Shown: positions 56,398 through 64,000 of the stretch, piece after piece
Layout: every line of letters starts with the position of its first letter
Numbering within the stretch: position 1 is the first letter of the stretch
Assembly (NCBI GenBank): GCA_028287785.1
Contig: JAQBOZ010000001.1
Span: 62,001-126,000 of the forward strand
Source: Chlorobiota bacterium
GTDB taxonomy: Bacteria > Bacteroidota > Ignavibacteria > OLB7
DNA length: 64,000 nucleotides
Direction of reading: 5' to 3'
Position numbers and translations under genes: made by a program
Notes under the pieces: generated by a model
Database searches by the model: none
What the model saw: the letters and a program-made list of their open reading frames with translations, nothing else
What the model was told of the DNA's origin: nothing

Positions 56398-58929
56398 CTA
56401 CTTCACCAGCGTTATCCTCCCCGTTCCCCTCCCCTGTGACAGCTCCGCGGTGATCGTATACGCCCCGGCCGCAAGCCCCTCCAGATCGATCCGCATGTCA
56501 CCATCGCCGTTGTATCGCAGCGAGCGGACGATCGCCCCCGCCGCGTTCGCGATCTCCACCGTCCCTCCCTTCCGCATCTCCCCGCGCAGATGGACAACGC
56601 CACGGGCCGGGTTCGGGTAGAGAATCAGCGCGCTTGCGGCAGCCGGCTCATCGACTCCCGAGAGCACTGTAAGCGTTGAGAGAACCGTGTTGGTCAGCAC
56701 CGGCGTGTTGTAGTCGAAGTAGATGCCCGCGCGGTTCTCGATCCGCGTGTTGGCCGGAAGGCCGCGCCGCAGCCGGACCGAGTACTTCAGATATCCCTGG
56801 CTGCGAAGATTTTCATGCGCGCTGTCGGGAAGGTTGATGTTCTGGAAATCCCAGATCAACTCCCCGCGATCGCCGATATGAAGCGTGAACGGGTGGCTTG
56901 TGGCGCCGAGCGTAAAGGAGGTCAGATCCAGATTCCTGCTGAGCGTGTCGATCACCACCACCCGCTGCGCGGTATCGTTGCCGTTGTTCTGAAAGCGGAT
57001 AGTGTAGGTAAGCACCGAATCGCGAGGGGTGATATTCCCCGCCTCGCCGGTGCCGACGGGGGCCACCGCGATATCGTTCGGATCGTGGCTGGCGATCACC
57101 GGAATGCATTCGGTCTGCCGGTTGTCGGCGGGGTTTACATCCCCGTCAACATCGGCCGAGGCCGAGGCGCAGACAGTCATGCCGAGGAGAAGATCCCTGG
57201 AGACGGTCCCCCAGACCTGGATACCGACCGACTCGCCAACCCCGATATCATCCGCCTCCCAGACCAGCTTCCCGGCCACGCGATCGGCTTTCGGCTGGCT
57301 GCCATCGTACGTCAGCCAGGAATCGGGATCGAAGTGGATCGTGCATTTCTCGATCGGGACGGTTCCGTGGTTTGTGCAGGTGATCGTGTAGGAGATCGCC
57401 TGACCGGGGCGCGCGATTCCGCCGGTGACGCTGATGCCGATATCGCGGATGCCGGGCATCGGCTCCGCCGCGAAATTGTTCCCCTTCGATGGATCGCCGG
57501 GCGTCATCAGCACCGCCGATCGATCCCCCTGAACATCCGGGCACGTCTGGTTCCAGTACGGCTTTGGAACGAGATGAATACCGTAGGTTCCCGGCTCGGC
57601 ATAGCGCCGGTAGCCGCCGTCGGATTCGGTGATCGCGTAATGCGGGCCCGGCGTTATCTCGATGATCCTCCCCTCCAGCCCCGGCTTTCCGGGATCGGCC
57701 GCGCAATCGTCGGAGGTGCTCTCCATCACCCGCCCGGACATGCCGATGCAGTCAGCATCGGAACAGAGCTTCGCGACATAATTCAGATTCTCGTTGCACG
57801 AGCCTGTGAACTCGCCGCCGGCATAGAGACCTCCCTTGTACTCGATCAGGAAGTGGGCCAGGGAATCTGGCCGCGCCAGGTTCCTGACGCCGGAACCGCC
57901 ATCCCACACCAGCGCCGCGGGGATGGTGTGCATCCCGTTGCTGAAGTAATCCCGTGCGCCGATCAGATAGACCTTGTCATCATACACCGCCGCGCCCAGA
58001 GCACGGAAGTCGCCGTTGACAAGTTTGGATGTCCCGGCCATCGGCCTCCACTCGGCGCCATCCCATCGCTGGATGGTCGCGTCCTTGGCGGGGTTGAACC
58101 CTATCTCTGTCCCGCAGAGCAGATGGAGCTGGTCGTGATAGATGAAGATGTTCGCGACGGGAACCATATTACGACCCCCGACAGTCCCCCATGCCGTGCC
58201 GTCCCACTTCGCGATGCCATGCGCCCCCACCCCACCGATACGGCTGAAGTATCCGCCGACGTAGAGATCGCCATGCCATTCGGCGAACGCGGTGACGTAA
58301 AGGCTGTCATTCGAATCATTTGCCTGGGCGATGGTCCGCCATGCCGACCCGTTCCAGGCCACCACTGCCTCCTGGGGATTTCCCCCCTTGTCGATCGTTC
58401 CGGCCACGATCAGTTCCCCCTTGTAGGAAGTCATCTTGAATGACTCCGTCTGATAGGAGTCGAGTATCCATGTCAGCCCATTACGCAGGGGATTTCCCGG
58501 CACCCCCTTCCAGTTCACCCCGTCCCAGACGGCCAGCCCTGAGGTCTCCGGAAGACCATCGACGGCATCGAAGATGCCGGTGACGTAGAGCAGCCCACCA
58601 TGAACCACAAGGTCGGAGATGACCACCCTGTAGCCTCTGGCCTTCGAACGGCTCAGATGCATCGTCGTGATATCGATCCATGCCGCGCCGTCCCATTTCG
58701 AGAGCGTGACGGTGGTATCGTAGCGATTGTGGAGCGCATAAAGCTCGCCGTTCCAGACCACGGCGTGCACGGCGCCATCCGCAAGCCCGGCGCCGACCGG
58801 CGTCCACGCCTCGGAGTTCGAGCATTCATCGAAGGGAAACTGCGCGCTGGCCGTGCGGGGCAGGCAAAGCAGGAGGAGCGATCCCAGCAGCGTGAGAAGA
58901 ATCGTAGATCTGTTGAAGCGTATGTTCAT
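56398..58929 (-). CDS. T9SS cargo: kelch-like propeller plus DUF11-type domains
   Basis: 843 residues from the ATG at 58929, which opens the signal peptide MNIRFNRSTILLTLLGSLLLLCLP..SAQ; the frame to 59112 is unsupported and overlaps the next gene's upstream region. Residues about 35-410 form a propeller with 'KWDG' repeats (LSKWDGAAWIDI, LAVWDGVNWKGV, IAKWDGTAWGTV, IQRWDGAEWRPM). The middle has a short SD-repeat/collagen-B-like segment (LEGRIIEITPGPHYAITESDGGY). Two DUF11-like beta-sandwich units follow (about 520-760; ISYTITCTNHGTVPIEKC, LTYTIRFQNNGNDTAQRVVVIDTL, IYFDYNTPVLTNTV). The T9SS sorting domain is about 765-843 (LILYPNPARGVVHL, GRITLVK). Probably a surface-exposed binding protein. 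Confidence 0.88.
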   Translation of the reverse strand: MNIRFNRSTILLTLLGSLLLLCLPRTASAQFPFDECSNSEAWTPVGAGLADGAVHAVVWNGELYALHNRYDTTVTLSKWDGAAWIDITTMHLSRSKARGYRVVISDLVVHGGLLYVTGIFDAVDGLPETSGLAVWDGVNWKGVPGNPLRNGLTWILDSYQTESFKMTSYKGELIVAGTIDKGGNPQEAVVAWNGSAWRTIAQANDSNDSLYVTAFAEWHGDLYVGGYFSRIGGVGAHGIAKWDGTAWGTVGGRNMVPVANIFIYHDQLHLLCGTEIGFNPAKDATIQRWDGAEWRPMAGTSKLVNGDFRALGAAVYDDKVYLIGARDYFSNGMHTIPAALVWDGGSGVRNLARPDSLAHFLIEYKGGLYAGGEFTGSCNENLNYVAKLCSDADCIGMSGRVMESTSDDCAADPGKPGLEGRIIEITPGPHYAITESDGGYRRYAEPGTYGIHLVPKPYWNQTCPDVQGDRSAVLMTPGDPSKGNNFAAEPMPGIRDIGISVTGGIARPGQAISYTITCTNHGTVPIEKCTIHFDPDSWLTYDGSQPKADRVAGKLVWEADDIGVGESVGIQVWGTVSRDLLLGMTVCASASADVDGDVNPADNRQTECIPVIASHDPNDIAVAPVGTGEAGNITPRDSVLTYTIRFQNNGNDTAQRVVVIDTLSRNLDLTSFTLGATSHPFTLHIGDRGELIWDFQNINLPDSAHENLRSQGYLKYSVRLRRGLPANTRIENRAGIYFDYNTPVLTNTVLSTLTVLSGVDEPAAASALILYPNPARGVVHLRGEMRKGGTVEIANAAGAIVRSLRYNGDGDMRIDLEGLAAGAYTITAELSQGRGTGRITLVK

Positions 58930-59231
58930 GACGAAATCCCCGTATGATCGGTCGTGGAGCGGAAACGCCGCCGTGGGGCCCATGATCGGGCGGCCGGTCC
59001 CATATTGAAGCGGATGTGAATGGATCGCTCGCACGGCCTCCGGTTGATCCACGTCGCCGGCGAGCTTCTCAATCTGATCAACACGAAATCGCGCTTCGCG
59101 TTGCAGCTTCATCGCCGCGATCTTCCCGCTCCCCGTTTCCGGAAATTCACTGCATCGCTTTTACGATTTTCGTGTTATTCCGGTATGAGGGGTTTCCTCC
59201 CCCGCCGTTACTCACAAACGCAGCAGTACCG

Positions 59232-59807
59232 ATGCGCTTCCGTCTCTCCTCACCCAACCTCACGGGCCGCCCCGATGCCGAGCTGTATGGCATGCTCCGC
59301 GGCGGCCGGAGCGATTCGGAGCGGGCGTTCAAGGAGCTTTATCGCCGGTATGCCTCGCGCATCCACGCCTACTGCTATAAGATCCTCGATAACAGGGAGG
59401 ACGCGGAGGATGTCTTTCAGGAGACATTCGTCAGGCTCTATCTGGGGGCGCGGGAACATCGGGAGATGACCAACCTGACCGGCTATATCTTCAGAATCGC
59501 CAGAAACCTGTCGCTGAATCGCATCCGCGATCACGACGATCTGGAATCGCTGGAGGGAGTGGAGATCCCGATCCACGCCGATCGCTCGCTGGAGGATGGC
59601 GAACTGCTGGATCTGATAGCCGGCGCGGTGGAACTGCTCGATCTGGAGTTCCGCGAGGCGTTCGTCCTTCGCGAGTACGAGAATATGTCGTACGAACAGA
59701 TCGCCGAGGTGGTGGGCTCATCCGTCGCCAACGCGAAGTCGCGCGTCTTCCGCGCCCGGCGGAAGATCAGAAAGCTGCTGGAACCGAACATCAAGGAACT
59801 CGACTGA
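59232..59807 (+). CDS. ECF-type RNA polymerase sigma factor
   Basis: 191 residues from the ATG at 59232; upstream in-frame residues to 59016 do not resemble sigma factors. Region 2 is AFKELYRRYASRIHAYCYKILDNREDAEDVFQETFVRLY (about 33-72) with the DVFQETF core. Region 4 is LLDLEFREAFVLREYENMSYEQIAEVVGSSVANAKSRVFRARRKIRKLL (about 135-183). It begins a three-gene unit with the anti-sigma/barrel protein (30-bp gap) and a lipoprotein (4-bp gap). Divergent from the DUF11 cargo gene; the roughly 300-bp region between the two starts must contain promoters but shows no clear consensus to me. Confidence 0.95.
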   Translation: MRFRLSSPNLTGRPDAELYGMLRGGRSDSERAFKELYRRYASRIHAYCYKILDNREDAEDVFQETFVRLYLGAREHREMTNLTGYIFRIARNLSLNRIRDHDDLESLEGVEIPIHADRSLEDGELLDLIAGAVELLDLEFREAFVLREYENMSYEQIAEVVGSSVANAKSRVFRARRKIRKLLEPNIKELD

Positions 59808-59837
59808 TTCCGATTGTCATCGTTATCTGGAACCGGT

Positions 59838-61109
59838 ATGACCTACGAACATCTGCTTCACGATTTCATCGACGGCACGCTCGACTATCAGGGGGAGATC
59901 GCTCTCTTCTCGGAGTTGCGCGCCAATGACAACCTCCGCCGCGAGCTGAAGCTGCTGATGCTCATGCAGAAATCGGCGGCGCACGATGTGGGCGCCTACA
60001 TGCCGGCCGCCGATTCGCAGGAGGCGATCTTCCGCAGGCTTGGCTTCTCCGCCGGGCCGGCAACCCCGCCGGCCACGGGATATGGATGGCGGAACATGTT
60101 CATCGGCAGATATATGGATGGTTTGGTCGGCGCTCTGGTCGGAACGCTTGTCACGCTGCTGGTCATGTTCGGCACCGGTCATCCGGCCGCGAACGATGGC
60201 GGCAACGAAATCGCGTCGGCATCCCACGCGATCATCCCGGCATCCCCGGTTCATCATGACACCCTCTTCCTCCACGATGTCACGGCGCAGGGGAATGGAA
60301 ATGCGATGGGGAACGGAGCCGCCGCAATGGTGGCCGGGCGGAATCAGGCTCCGACGGCTCCCGGACTCCATCGCCCGGAGCAGCGGATGATGCACGGCAA
60401 TGGAATGGGCGACGGGGAGATGCCCCGGAGAACGGTCTCCGATCGTACAGGCACCAGCCATGAGATCGGCACGCAGGCGCCAGCCGGCGCGATGATCTCG
60501 TATACGGCACCGCGCCACGTGGCAATATCCCCCGCCGCCGGCACGATCAGCGAAGCCATTTCCACTGCCGAACCGATGCCGGCGATCTCCCTCCCCCGTT
60601 CGGAGGAAACCGCCGATGACCTTCTCCCATTCTCGACGGAGTACCACGCGGTCGCCAGCAGGAATTTCATCACGCCGCCGGCTGGCCTCGAGGTCGGCTC
60701 CAGCGGCCTCCTCCGCGACCGGGAGCTGGCGGGATTCTATCATCTGGGGAACGGAGGGCGGATCGGCATCGCAACAGGCGAGGAGACGTTCTACCAGCGA
60801 TTCAACGAGCTGCTGCCGACGGGCGATATCGTCCGGCACGAGCAGAGCCCCGCGCTCCTCTGGGGGGGCGTGGCCTTCCGGCAGTCGATCGGCACGATAT
60901 CGGCGCTGGAACCGTTTGTGGGGGGCGTCATCGGCGCCACGCGTCTCGGGCCGATGGGTCGGATCTCCCTTGGCGCGGCGTACGGCATCACCACCGATAT
61001 CAGCCTCACGGCCGGTGGAGAGATGAGCGCCCTTGCCTACCGGTTCGGCGGGAGCTGGTATCTCTCACCGAAATACGGCTTCACCTATGGTCTTTCACTC
61101 AGGTTCTGA
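59838..61109 (+). CDS. Anti-sigma factor fused to a putative outer-membrane beta-barrel
   Basis: 423 residues from the ATG at 59838. Residues 1-90 form a helical cytosolic segment (YEHLLHDFIDGTLDYQGEIALFSELRANDNLRRELKLL) resembling the N-terminus of the other anti-sigma in this window. A membrane helix follows at about 94-113 (DGLVGALVGTLVTLLVMFGTG). Residues about 115-270 are a low-complexity periplasmic linker rich in Gly, Ala, Pro and Met. Residues about 275-423 have alternating strands with Gly/aromatic girdles (LWGGVAFRQSIG, LEPFVGGVIGATRLG, RISLGAAYGITTDISLTAGGEM, FTYGLSLRF) and end in Phe, the classical C-terminal signature of outer-membrane barrels. One chain could thus touch cytoplasm, periplasm and outer membrane. 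Comparable domain combinations occur in Bacteroidota annotations, but the mechanism is unproven. An alternative is a soluble periplasmic beta-domain. Confidence 0.75.
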   Translation: MTYEHLLHDFIDGTLDYQGEIALFSELRANDNLRRELKLLMLMQKSAAHDVGAYMPAADSQEAIFRRLGFSAGPATPPATGYGWRNMFIGRYMDGLVGALVGTLVTLLVMFGTGHPAANDGGNEIASASHAIIPASPVHHDTLFLHDVTAQGNGNAMGNGAAAMVAGRNQAPTAPGLHRPEQRMMHGNGMGDGEMPRRTVSDRTGTSHEIGTQAPAGAMISYTAPRHVAISPAAGTISEAISTAEPMPAISLPRSEETADDLLPFSTEYHAVASRNFITPPAGLEVGSSGLLRDRELAGFYHLGNGGRIGIATGEETFYQRFNELLPTGDIVRHEQSPALLWGGVAFRQSIGTISALEPFVGGVIGATRLGPMGRISLGAAYGITTDISLTAGGEMSALAYRFGGSWYLSPKYGFTYGLSLRF

Positions 61110-61113
61110 CCCG

Positions 61114-61683
61114 ATGCGCGCTCACATTATCATGATCATGGCGGCCGGCATCCTGGCCGCGCTCGCCTCGTGCGGATCACCTCTCGACGTTACCACGCCG
61201 AGGATCGACACGCGCCTGACCAACGCCATCAAGCTGCGGGAAGTATCGGTGAACGCGAGGATCGTGGGGACTGATGATTCCGTGACGATCGACTCCTGGC
61301 CGTACGATGTAACCGGGTCGAGCCTCTCCGCCGATACCAACGCGGAGCCGCCACCGGTATCGCTCGACCGGAGCATGACATCCCGCGCCGCCGATACCAT
61401 CCGCGCCGTCTGGCTCCAGGAGCTTCGCATCCGCATCGACACGGCCAGCTCCAACGGGATCATCACGCTGAACGGCAATGCCGCATCAGGCTCCGGGGCA
61501 TCCGCCCGGATCGTGATCGATGGCGTGGAGCATCTGATCGCCACCGGCTACAATGCCAGCGCGGTCCTGCATTACAGCCGCGACAATCGGCGGACCATCC
61601 ACGGGACGATTCTCATCGGCGCGGAACGTCCCTCCGCCTTCATCCTCCTGATCGCCATCAACTTCACCGCCAGCCAGGACTGA
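61114..61683 (+). CDS. Small lipoprotein of the sigma/anti-sigma operon
   Basis: 189 residues. The signal is MRAHIIMIMAAGILAALASCGSP with a lipobox (ALASC, Cys about residue 20). The mature region is beta-rich with Thr/Ser/Asp-rich loops (RLTNAIKLREVSVNARIVG, LQELRIRIDTASSNGIITLNG, ARIVIDGVEHLIATGYNAS) and ends in a hydrophobic strand (AFILLIAINFTASQD). I do not recognise a family. Its start lies four bases after the anti-sigma/barrel stop, so translation is probably coupled. Its likely role is as a periplasmic or outer-membrane partner of that protein, by position only. Confidence 0.8.
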   Translation: MRAHIIMIMAAGILAALASCGSPLDVTTPRIDTRLTNAIKLREVSVNARIVGTDDSVTIDSWPYDVTGSSLSADTNAEPPPVSLDRSMTSRAADTIRAVWLQELRIRIDTASSNGIITLNGNAASGSGASARIVIDGVEHLIATGYNASAVLHYSRDNRRTIHGTILIGAERPSAFILLIAINFTASQD

Positions 61684-61700
61684 TCGTCGTGCCCGCGCCG

Positions 61701-61999
61701 GTAGTGACTCAGATTGGGATAGGGTTCATGCTGTTTGGGCTCATGGAGGGCATTCGGCATCTCTCCGTATCTGTCCTTCCAGCCCCATCGGGGCGCGCCG
61801 GTTGTAGCGATGCCACGTCTTGCATGAACTCGAGCTCCATCGGAGCGTACCATTCGGCACGGATGCGGGGATGGTACGCTCCTGAGCGGGAACGGGGGCC
61901 TCGTTGCTACAACCGGCGCGCTCCGTTGGAGCTTGAAGAGTGATAACGTGATCGATGATCGTTCAGGGGACCGGGGGAGGGATTCAACATCAGTGACTT
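61701..61999 (+). repeat. Dispersed hairpin repeat family 1, copy C
   Basis: It starts GTAGTGACTCAG at 61701, 17 bp after the lipoprotein stop, in the same orientation as copy B. It contains CCAGCCCCATCGGGGCG, CCGGTTGTAGC, GCTCCATCGGAGCGTACCATT, TTGCTACAACCGGCGCGCTCCG and GGAGCTTGAAGAG, in the same order as the other copies. The right terminal repeat is degraded (CAGTGACTT at about 61991-61999). The interval 62000-62119 up to the next gene is non-coding with no feature recognised. Confidence 0.85.
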
Positions 62000-62119
62000 C
62001 CCCCGCGCCATCCAGGTTGTTCCCCACGCTCCACTTTCCGATCTTGCCATCCGTCGCCAGGGCGTATCAGCCATTGAACGGCGGCATTCATCGGGCGGAC
62101 TATCACTGGAAACGGCAGC

Positions 62120-63103
62120 ATGAAACGTCGCAGCTTTCTTCAGGCGTCGGGATTTACCCTGACGGCTTTTTTCGTATCACGCACGATCGTCGCGCGCGAG
62201 CTTCTGCATGGCTTCTGGCTGAAGATCGCCAACCCATCGGTCGTGAAGGACGCGCGGCCCATTCCGGCATTCACCCCCTTCACCCCGCCGCGCTCGGAGG
62301 GGATGCGGTTTCTGATCCTGGGCGACTGGGGAACCGGGGGACGCGAGCAGGCCGATGTTGCCAGGGCGATGGCCCGCACCGCCACGCAGAGCGGCTGCGA
62401 CTACGTCATCTCCGTCGGCGACAACATCTATCCCTCCGGCGTCTCCTCGGCGGCCGATGAGCAGTGGAAACGGAAGTTCGTCGATGTCTACTACGGCCAG
62501 GGGCTGCGCCAGCCCTTCTTCCCCACGCTCGGCAACCACGATTACAAGCTGGAGCCGGACGCGCAGATCGCCTACAGCAGGGTCAACGAGCAGTGGCGGT
62601 TTCCGGCGCGCTACTACACCCAGAAGCTGACCGCGAAGGATGGAACCACGGTGCAGATCTTCTCGCTCGATACACAGCTCGTGGACAGGAGCGTGGCGGG
62701 AGCGGCCGCGGAACAGCGGGCATGGCTGGATAGCGAGCTGGGGAAATCGACTGCGCGGTGGAAGATCGTCTTCGGCCATCACATGCTCTACTCCAACGGC
62801 GTCTACGGCAACCTGAAGCCGCTCCGCGCCGCATTCGAGGATATCCTCGTAAAGCACAAGGTCCCGCTCTACATGTGCGGCCATGACCACGACATCCAGC
62901 TTCTGAAGCCGGTGAACGGCGTCAGCTACCTGATCTCCGGCGGCGGCGGCGGCCACCGCGACACATCATGGCGCGACAACACGATCTACGCGGCCACGAA
63001 CATGGGATATGTCTGGATGGTGGTGACGAGGGATGGCATCCATGTACACTTTCACGATGCTGACGGGGCCTTGAAGTACGCGCACAAGGTGATTTCCGCC
63101 TAG
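62120..63103 (+). CDS. Tartrate-resistant acid phosphatase-like metallophosphoesterase (Tat-type signal)
   Basis: 327 residues. The N-terminus MKRRSFLQASGFTLTAFF has the twin-arginine motif RRSFLQ, so export folded through Tat is likely. Metallophosphoesterase motifs are complete: FLILGDWG (first Asp), VGDNIYPSG (GDN), TLGNHDYK (GNHD), FGHHMLYS and CGHDHDIQLL (GHxH). The order and spacing, including YPSG after GDN and a DVYYGQG segment, resemble purple/tartrate-resistant acid phosphatases that hydrolyse phosphomonoesters with a binuclear metal centre. No phosphate-regulation element is visible. It is convergent with the FAH-family gene across a terminator hairpin. Confidence 0.92.
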   Translation: MKRRSFLQASGFTLTAFFVSRTIVARELLHGFWLKIANPSVVKDARPIPAFTPFTPPRSEGMRFLILGDWGTGGREQADVARAMARTATQSGCDYVISVGDNIYPSGVSSAADEQWKRKFVDVYYGQGLRQPFFPTLGNHDYKLEPDAQIAYSRVNEQWRFPARYYTQKLTAKDGTTVQIFSLDTQLVDRSVAGAAAEQRAWLDSELGKSTARWKIVFGHHMLYSNGVYGNLKPLRAAFEDILVKHKVPLYMCGHDHDIQLLKPVNGVSYLISGGGGGHRDTSWRDNTIYAATNMGYVWMVVTRDGIHVHFHDADGALKYAHKVISA

Positions 63104-63117
63104 AGCGCGCCGTCAGA

Positions 63118-63144
63118 TCGGGGGACGTTTGAAATGTCCCCCGA
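63118..63144. terminator. Bidirectional terminator-like hairpin
   Basis: TCGGGGGAC and GTCCCCCGA make a perfect 9-bp stem with a 9-base loop between two convergent genes. It lacks a strong T tract on either side. Confidence 0.6.
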
Positions 63145-63155
63145 CAGAGAGTCCG

Positions 63156-63818
63156 TTAGCGCTGGCCCACCGTAACCTCCACTGCCACCAGCCCCTCCAG
63201 CTCCGCGGCAAGCCTGTCTCCCGCCACCACCTGCCCGACTCCCTCCGGCGTGCCGGTGAAGATGCAGTCGCCACGCTCCAGCGTGAAGATGCGGGAGAGA
63301 TAGCTGATGATCGCGGGGATCTTCAGGATCATGTCGCCGGTCGATCCGTGCTGGCGCGTCTCGCCGTTCACCTTCAGGTTCAGCGTCAGCGCGTGGGGAT
63401 CGGCCACATGATCGCGCGGGAGCACCTCGCTGATCGGCGCGGACGTATCGAAGCCCTTTGCCACCGCCCACGGCTCTCCACGCTTTTTCGCGGATGACTG
63501 GAGATCGCGCAGCGTCATGTCCAGGCCGACGGCATAGCCCAGGACATAGCTCATCGCCTCATCCTCGGGGATATCCTTTCCCGCGCGATCGATCACCACA
63601 ACCAGCTCCACCTCATGATGAAGTTCGTGGGAAACGGTCGGGATCATCACCATGCCTCCGCCTCGCAGCAGCGCCGTGGCAGGCTTCATGAAGATCACCG
63701 GATCGGCGGGGACATCGCCCCCCATCTCCCTTGCGTGCTTCTCGTAGTTCTTTCCCAGGCAGAGCATCTTGCCGACCGCCAGGGTGGTATGAGTTGCCTT
63801 CAGTATAAGATTGTGCAT
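63156..63818 (-). CDS. Fumarylacetoacetate hydrolase (FAH)-family protein
   Basis: 220 residues from the ATG at 63818 (AAGG just upstream); the longer frame to 63938 is Arg-rich and unlikely. It matches the FahA/YcgM branch, such as fumarylpyruvate or acylpyruvate hydrolases and oxaloacetate tautomerase/decarboxylases. Motifs are LCLGKNYEKHAREMG, PVIFMKPATALL, the metal-site Glu pair in HHEVELVVVI, GLDMTLRDLQ, the Lys/Asp of KGFDTSAPISEVL, and GDCIFTGTPEGVG. The length fits single-domain members. The exact substrate is not decidable from sequence. No aromatic-catabolism genes are nearby. Confidence 0.92.
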   Translation of the reverse strand: MHNLILKATHTTLAVGKMLCLGKNYEKHAREMGGDVPADPVIFMKPATALLRGGGMVMIPTVSHELHHEVELVVVIDRAGKDIPEDEAMSYVLGYAVGLDMTLRDLQSSAKKRGEPWAVAKGFDTSAPISEVLPRDHVADPHALTLNLKVNGETRQHGSTGDMILKIPAIISYLSRIFTLERGDCIFTGTPEGVGQVVAGDRLAAELEGLVAVEVTVGQR

Positions 63819-63911
63819 CCTTGGCGTCCTTGAATTATCGTTGAGACCGGAGAGGGAACATCGCGGCACCGGCCGGGCATCGCGGAGTGCGATGCGGCGG
63901 TTTGAAACCGC

Positions 63912-63945
63912 GAGCGCGGGGGCCACTCTCCAGGCCACCGCGCTC
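63912..63945 (-). terminator. Hairpin, candidate terminator of the gene entering from the right
   Basis: GAGCGCGGGGGCC pairs with GGCCACCGCGCTC (12 of 13 positions) around an 8-base loop. It lies 28 bp downstream of the stop codon of the truncated leftward frame at the window edge. Confidence 0.45.
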
Positions 63946-63973
63946 GATGAAATCGGAACCCGTTATCGGAAGA

Positions 63974-64000
63974 TTATTTCCCCGCGGGGGCCTTCCCCGG
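63974..64000 (-). CDS. Possible 3' end of a leftward gene cut by the window edge
   Basis: On the minus strand the last bases read PGKAPAGK followed by a TAA stop at 63974-63976. A Lys/Ala/Pro-rich tail and the hairpin that follows are consistent with a real C-terminus. Only eight codons are visible, so no identity can be given. Confidence 0.3.
   Translation of the reverse strand, partial: PGKAPAGK

Noticed and set aside
57150-57200. Dockerin-like DVDGDVN segment in the DUF11 protein
   Set aside because: It is a single Asp-rich turn within a DUF11-type strand region, without the paired 22-residue calcium loops of a dockerin.
1-64000. tRNA, rRNA, prophage or integrase genes
   Set aside because: No T-loop-like GGTTCGAxTCC sequences in a cloverleaf context, no rRNA blocks and no recombinase or phage proteins were recognised.

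Overview
The window looks like a chromosomal segment of a high-GC Bacteroidota relative, most plausibly from the Chlorobi/Ignavibacteria/Kapabacteria side. Three things support this. First, nine or so large secreted proteins carry C-terminal type IX secretion (T9SS) sorting domains of the NPNPF...Y/LxIYDxxGRxVxxL...GxY type. Second, Bacteroidota-style modules recur: FxENRGQ plus SBBP propellers, YCF48 propellers, CxxC Ig-like repeats and DUF11. Third, the MarR gene has a promoter matching the Bacteroidota -7 consensus TAnnTTTG. The lineage assignment is an inference; no rRNA marker is present.

Layout. 1-20.1 kb (minus strand): a run of seven exported or cell-surface genes. In transcription order they are a 1643-aa SBBP/Ig/cohesin-like protein, three tandem glycine-rich proteins carrying 4, 7 and 1 CxxC Ig-like repeats, a YCF48-propeller protein with four of the same repeats, a barrel protein with two OmpA-like domains, and a PD40 lipoprotein cut by the window edge. 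20.2-22.7 kb (plus): isoprenoid and PTS genes (fni, polyprenyl synthetase, HPr). 22.8-28 kb: a small hypothetical gene, a remnant gene fused to a dispersed repeat, an acyl-CoA carboxylase carboxyltransferase, a MarR regulator and a GNAT protein. 28.1-35.8 kb (minus): a second SBBP-plus-double-OmpA module. 36.2-41.6 kb (plus): ECF sigma/anti-sigma pair, PCMT-like methyltransferase, aat, RidA, AraC. 42-47.4 kb: a stress/detoxification-like cluster (VOC proteins, DUF899, SRPBCC, GyrI-like) interrupted by a pair of cysteine-rich secreted paralogs on the other strand and ending in a frameshifted VOC pseudogene. 47.5-53.7 kb: two hypotheticals, a BatA-like vWA protein and polA. 54-59 kb: two convergent T9SS cargo proteins. 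59.2-61.7 kb: ECF sigma, anti-sigma fused to a putative outer-membrane barrel, and a lipoprotein. 62.1-64 kb: a Tat-type acid phosphatase and an FAH-family hydrolase.

How it fits together. Most coding capacity is invested in cell-surface display: T9SS cargo with propellers, Ig-like stalks and polyglycine blocks, with OmpA-like proteins that could anchor the envelope. Both sigma/anti-sigma pairs lie beside such loci and are candidate regulators. Non-coding space is populated by at least four families of dispersed hairpin repeats. One copy of the main ~290-bp family has matched terminal inverted repeats and a 10-bp flanking direct repeat, which indicates transposition.

The most promising undescribed items are the anti-sigma/barrel fusion operon, the tandem Cys-rich secreted pair boxed by hairpin repeats, the polyglycine/CxxC-Ig surface array, and the MITE-like repeat family.
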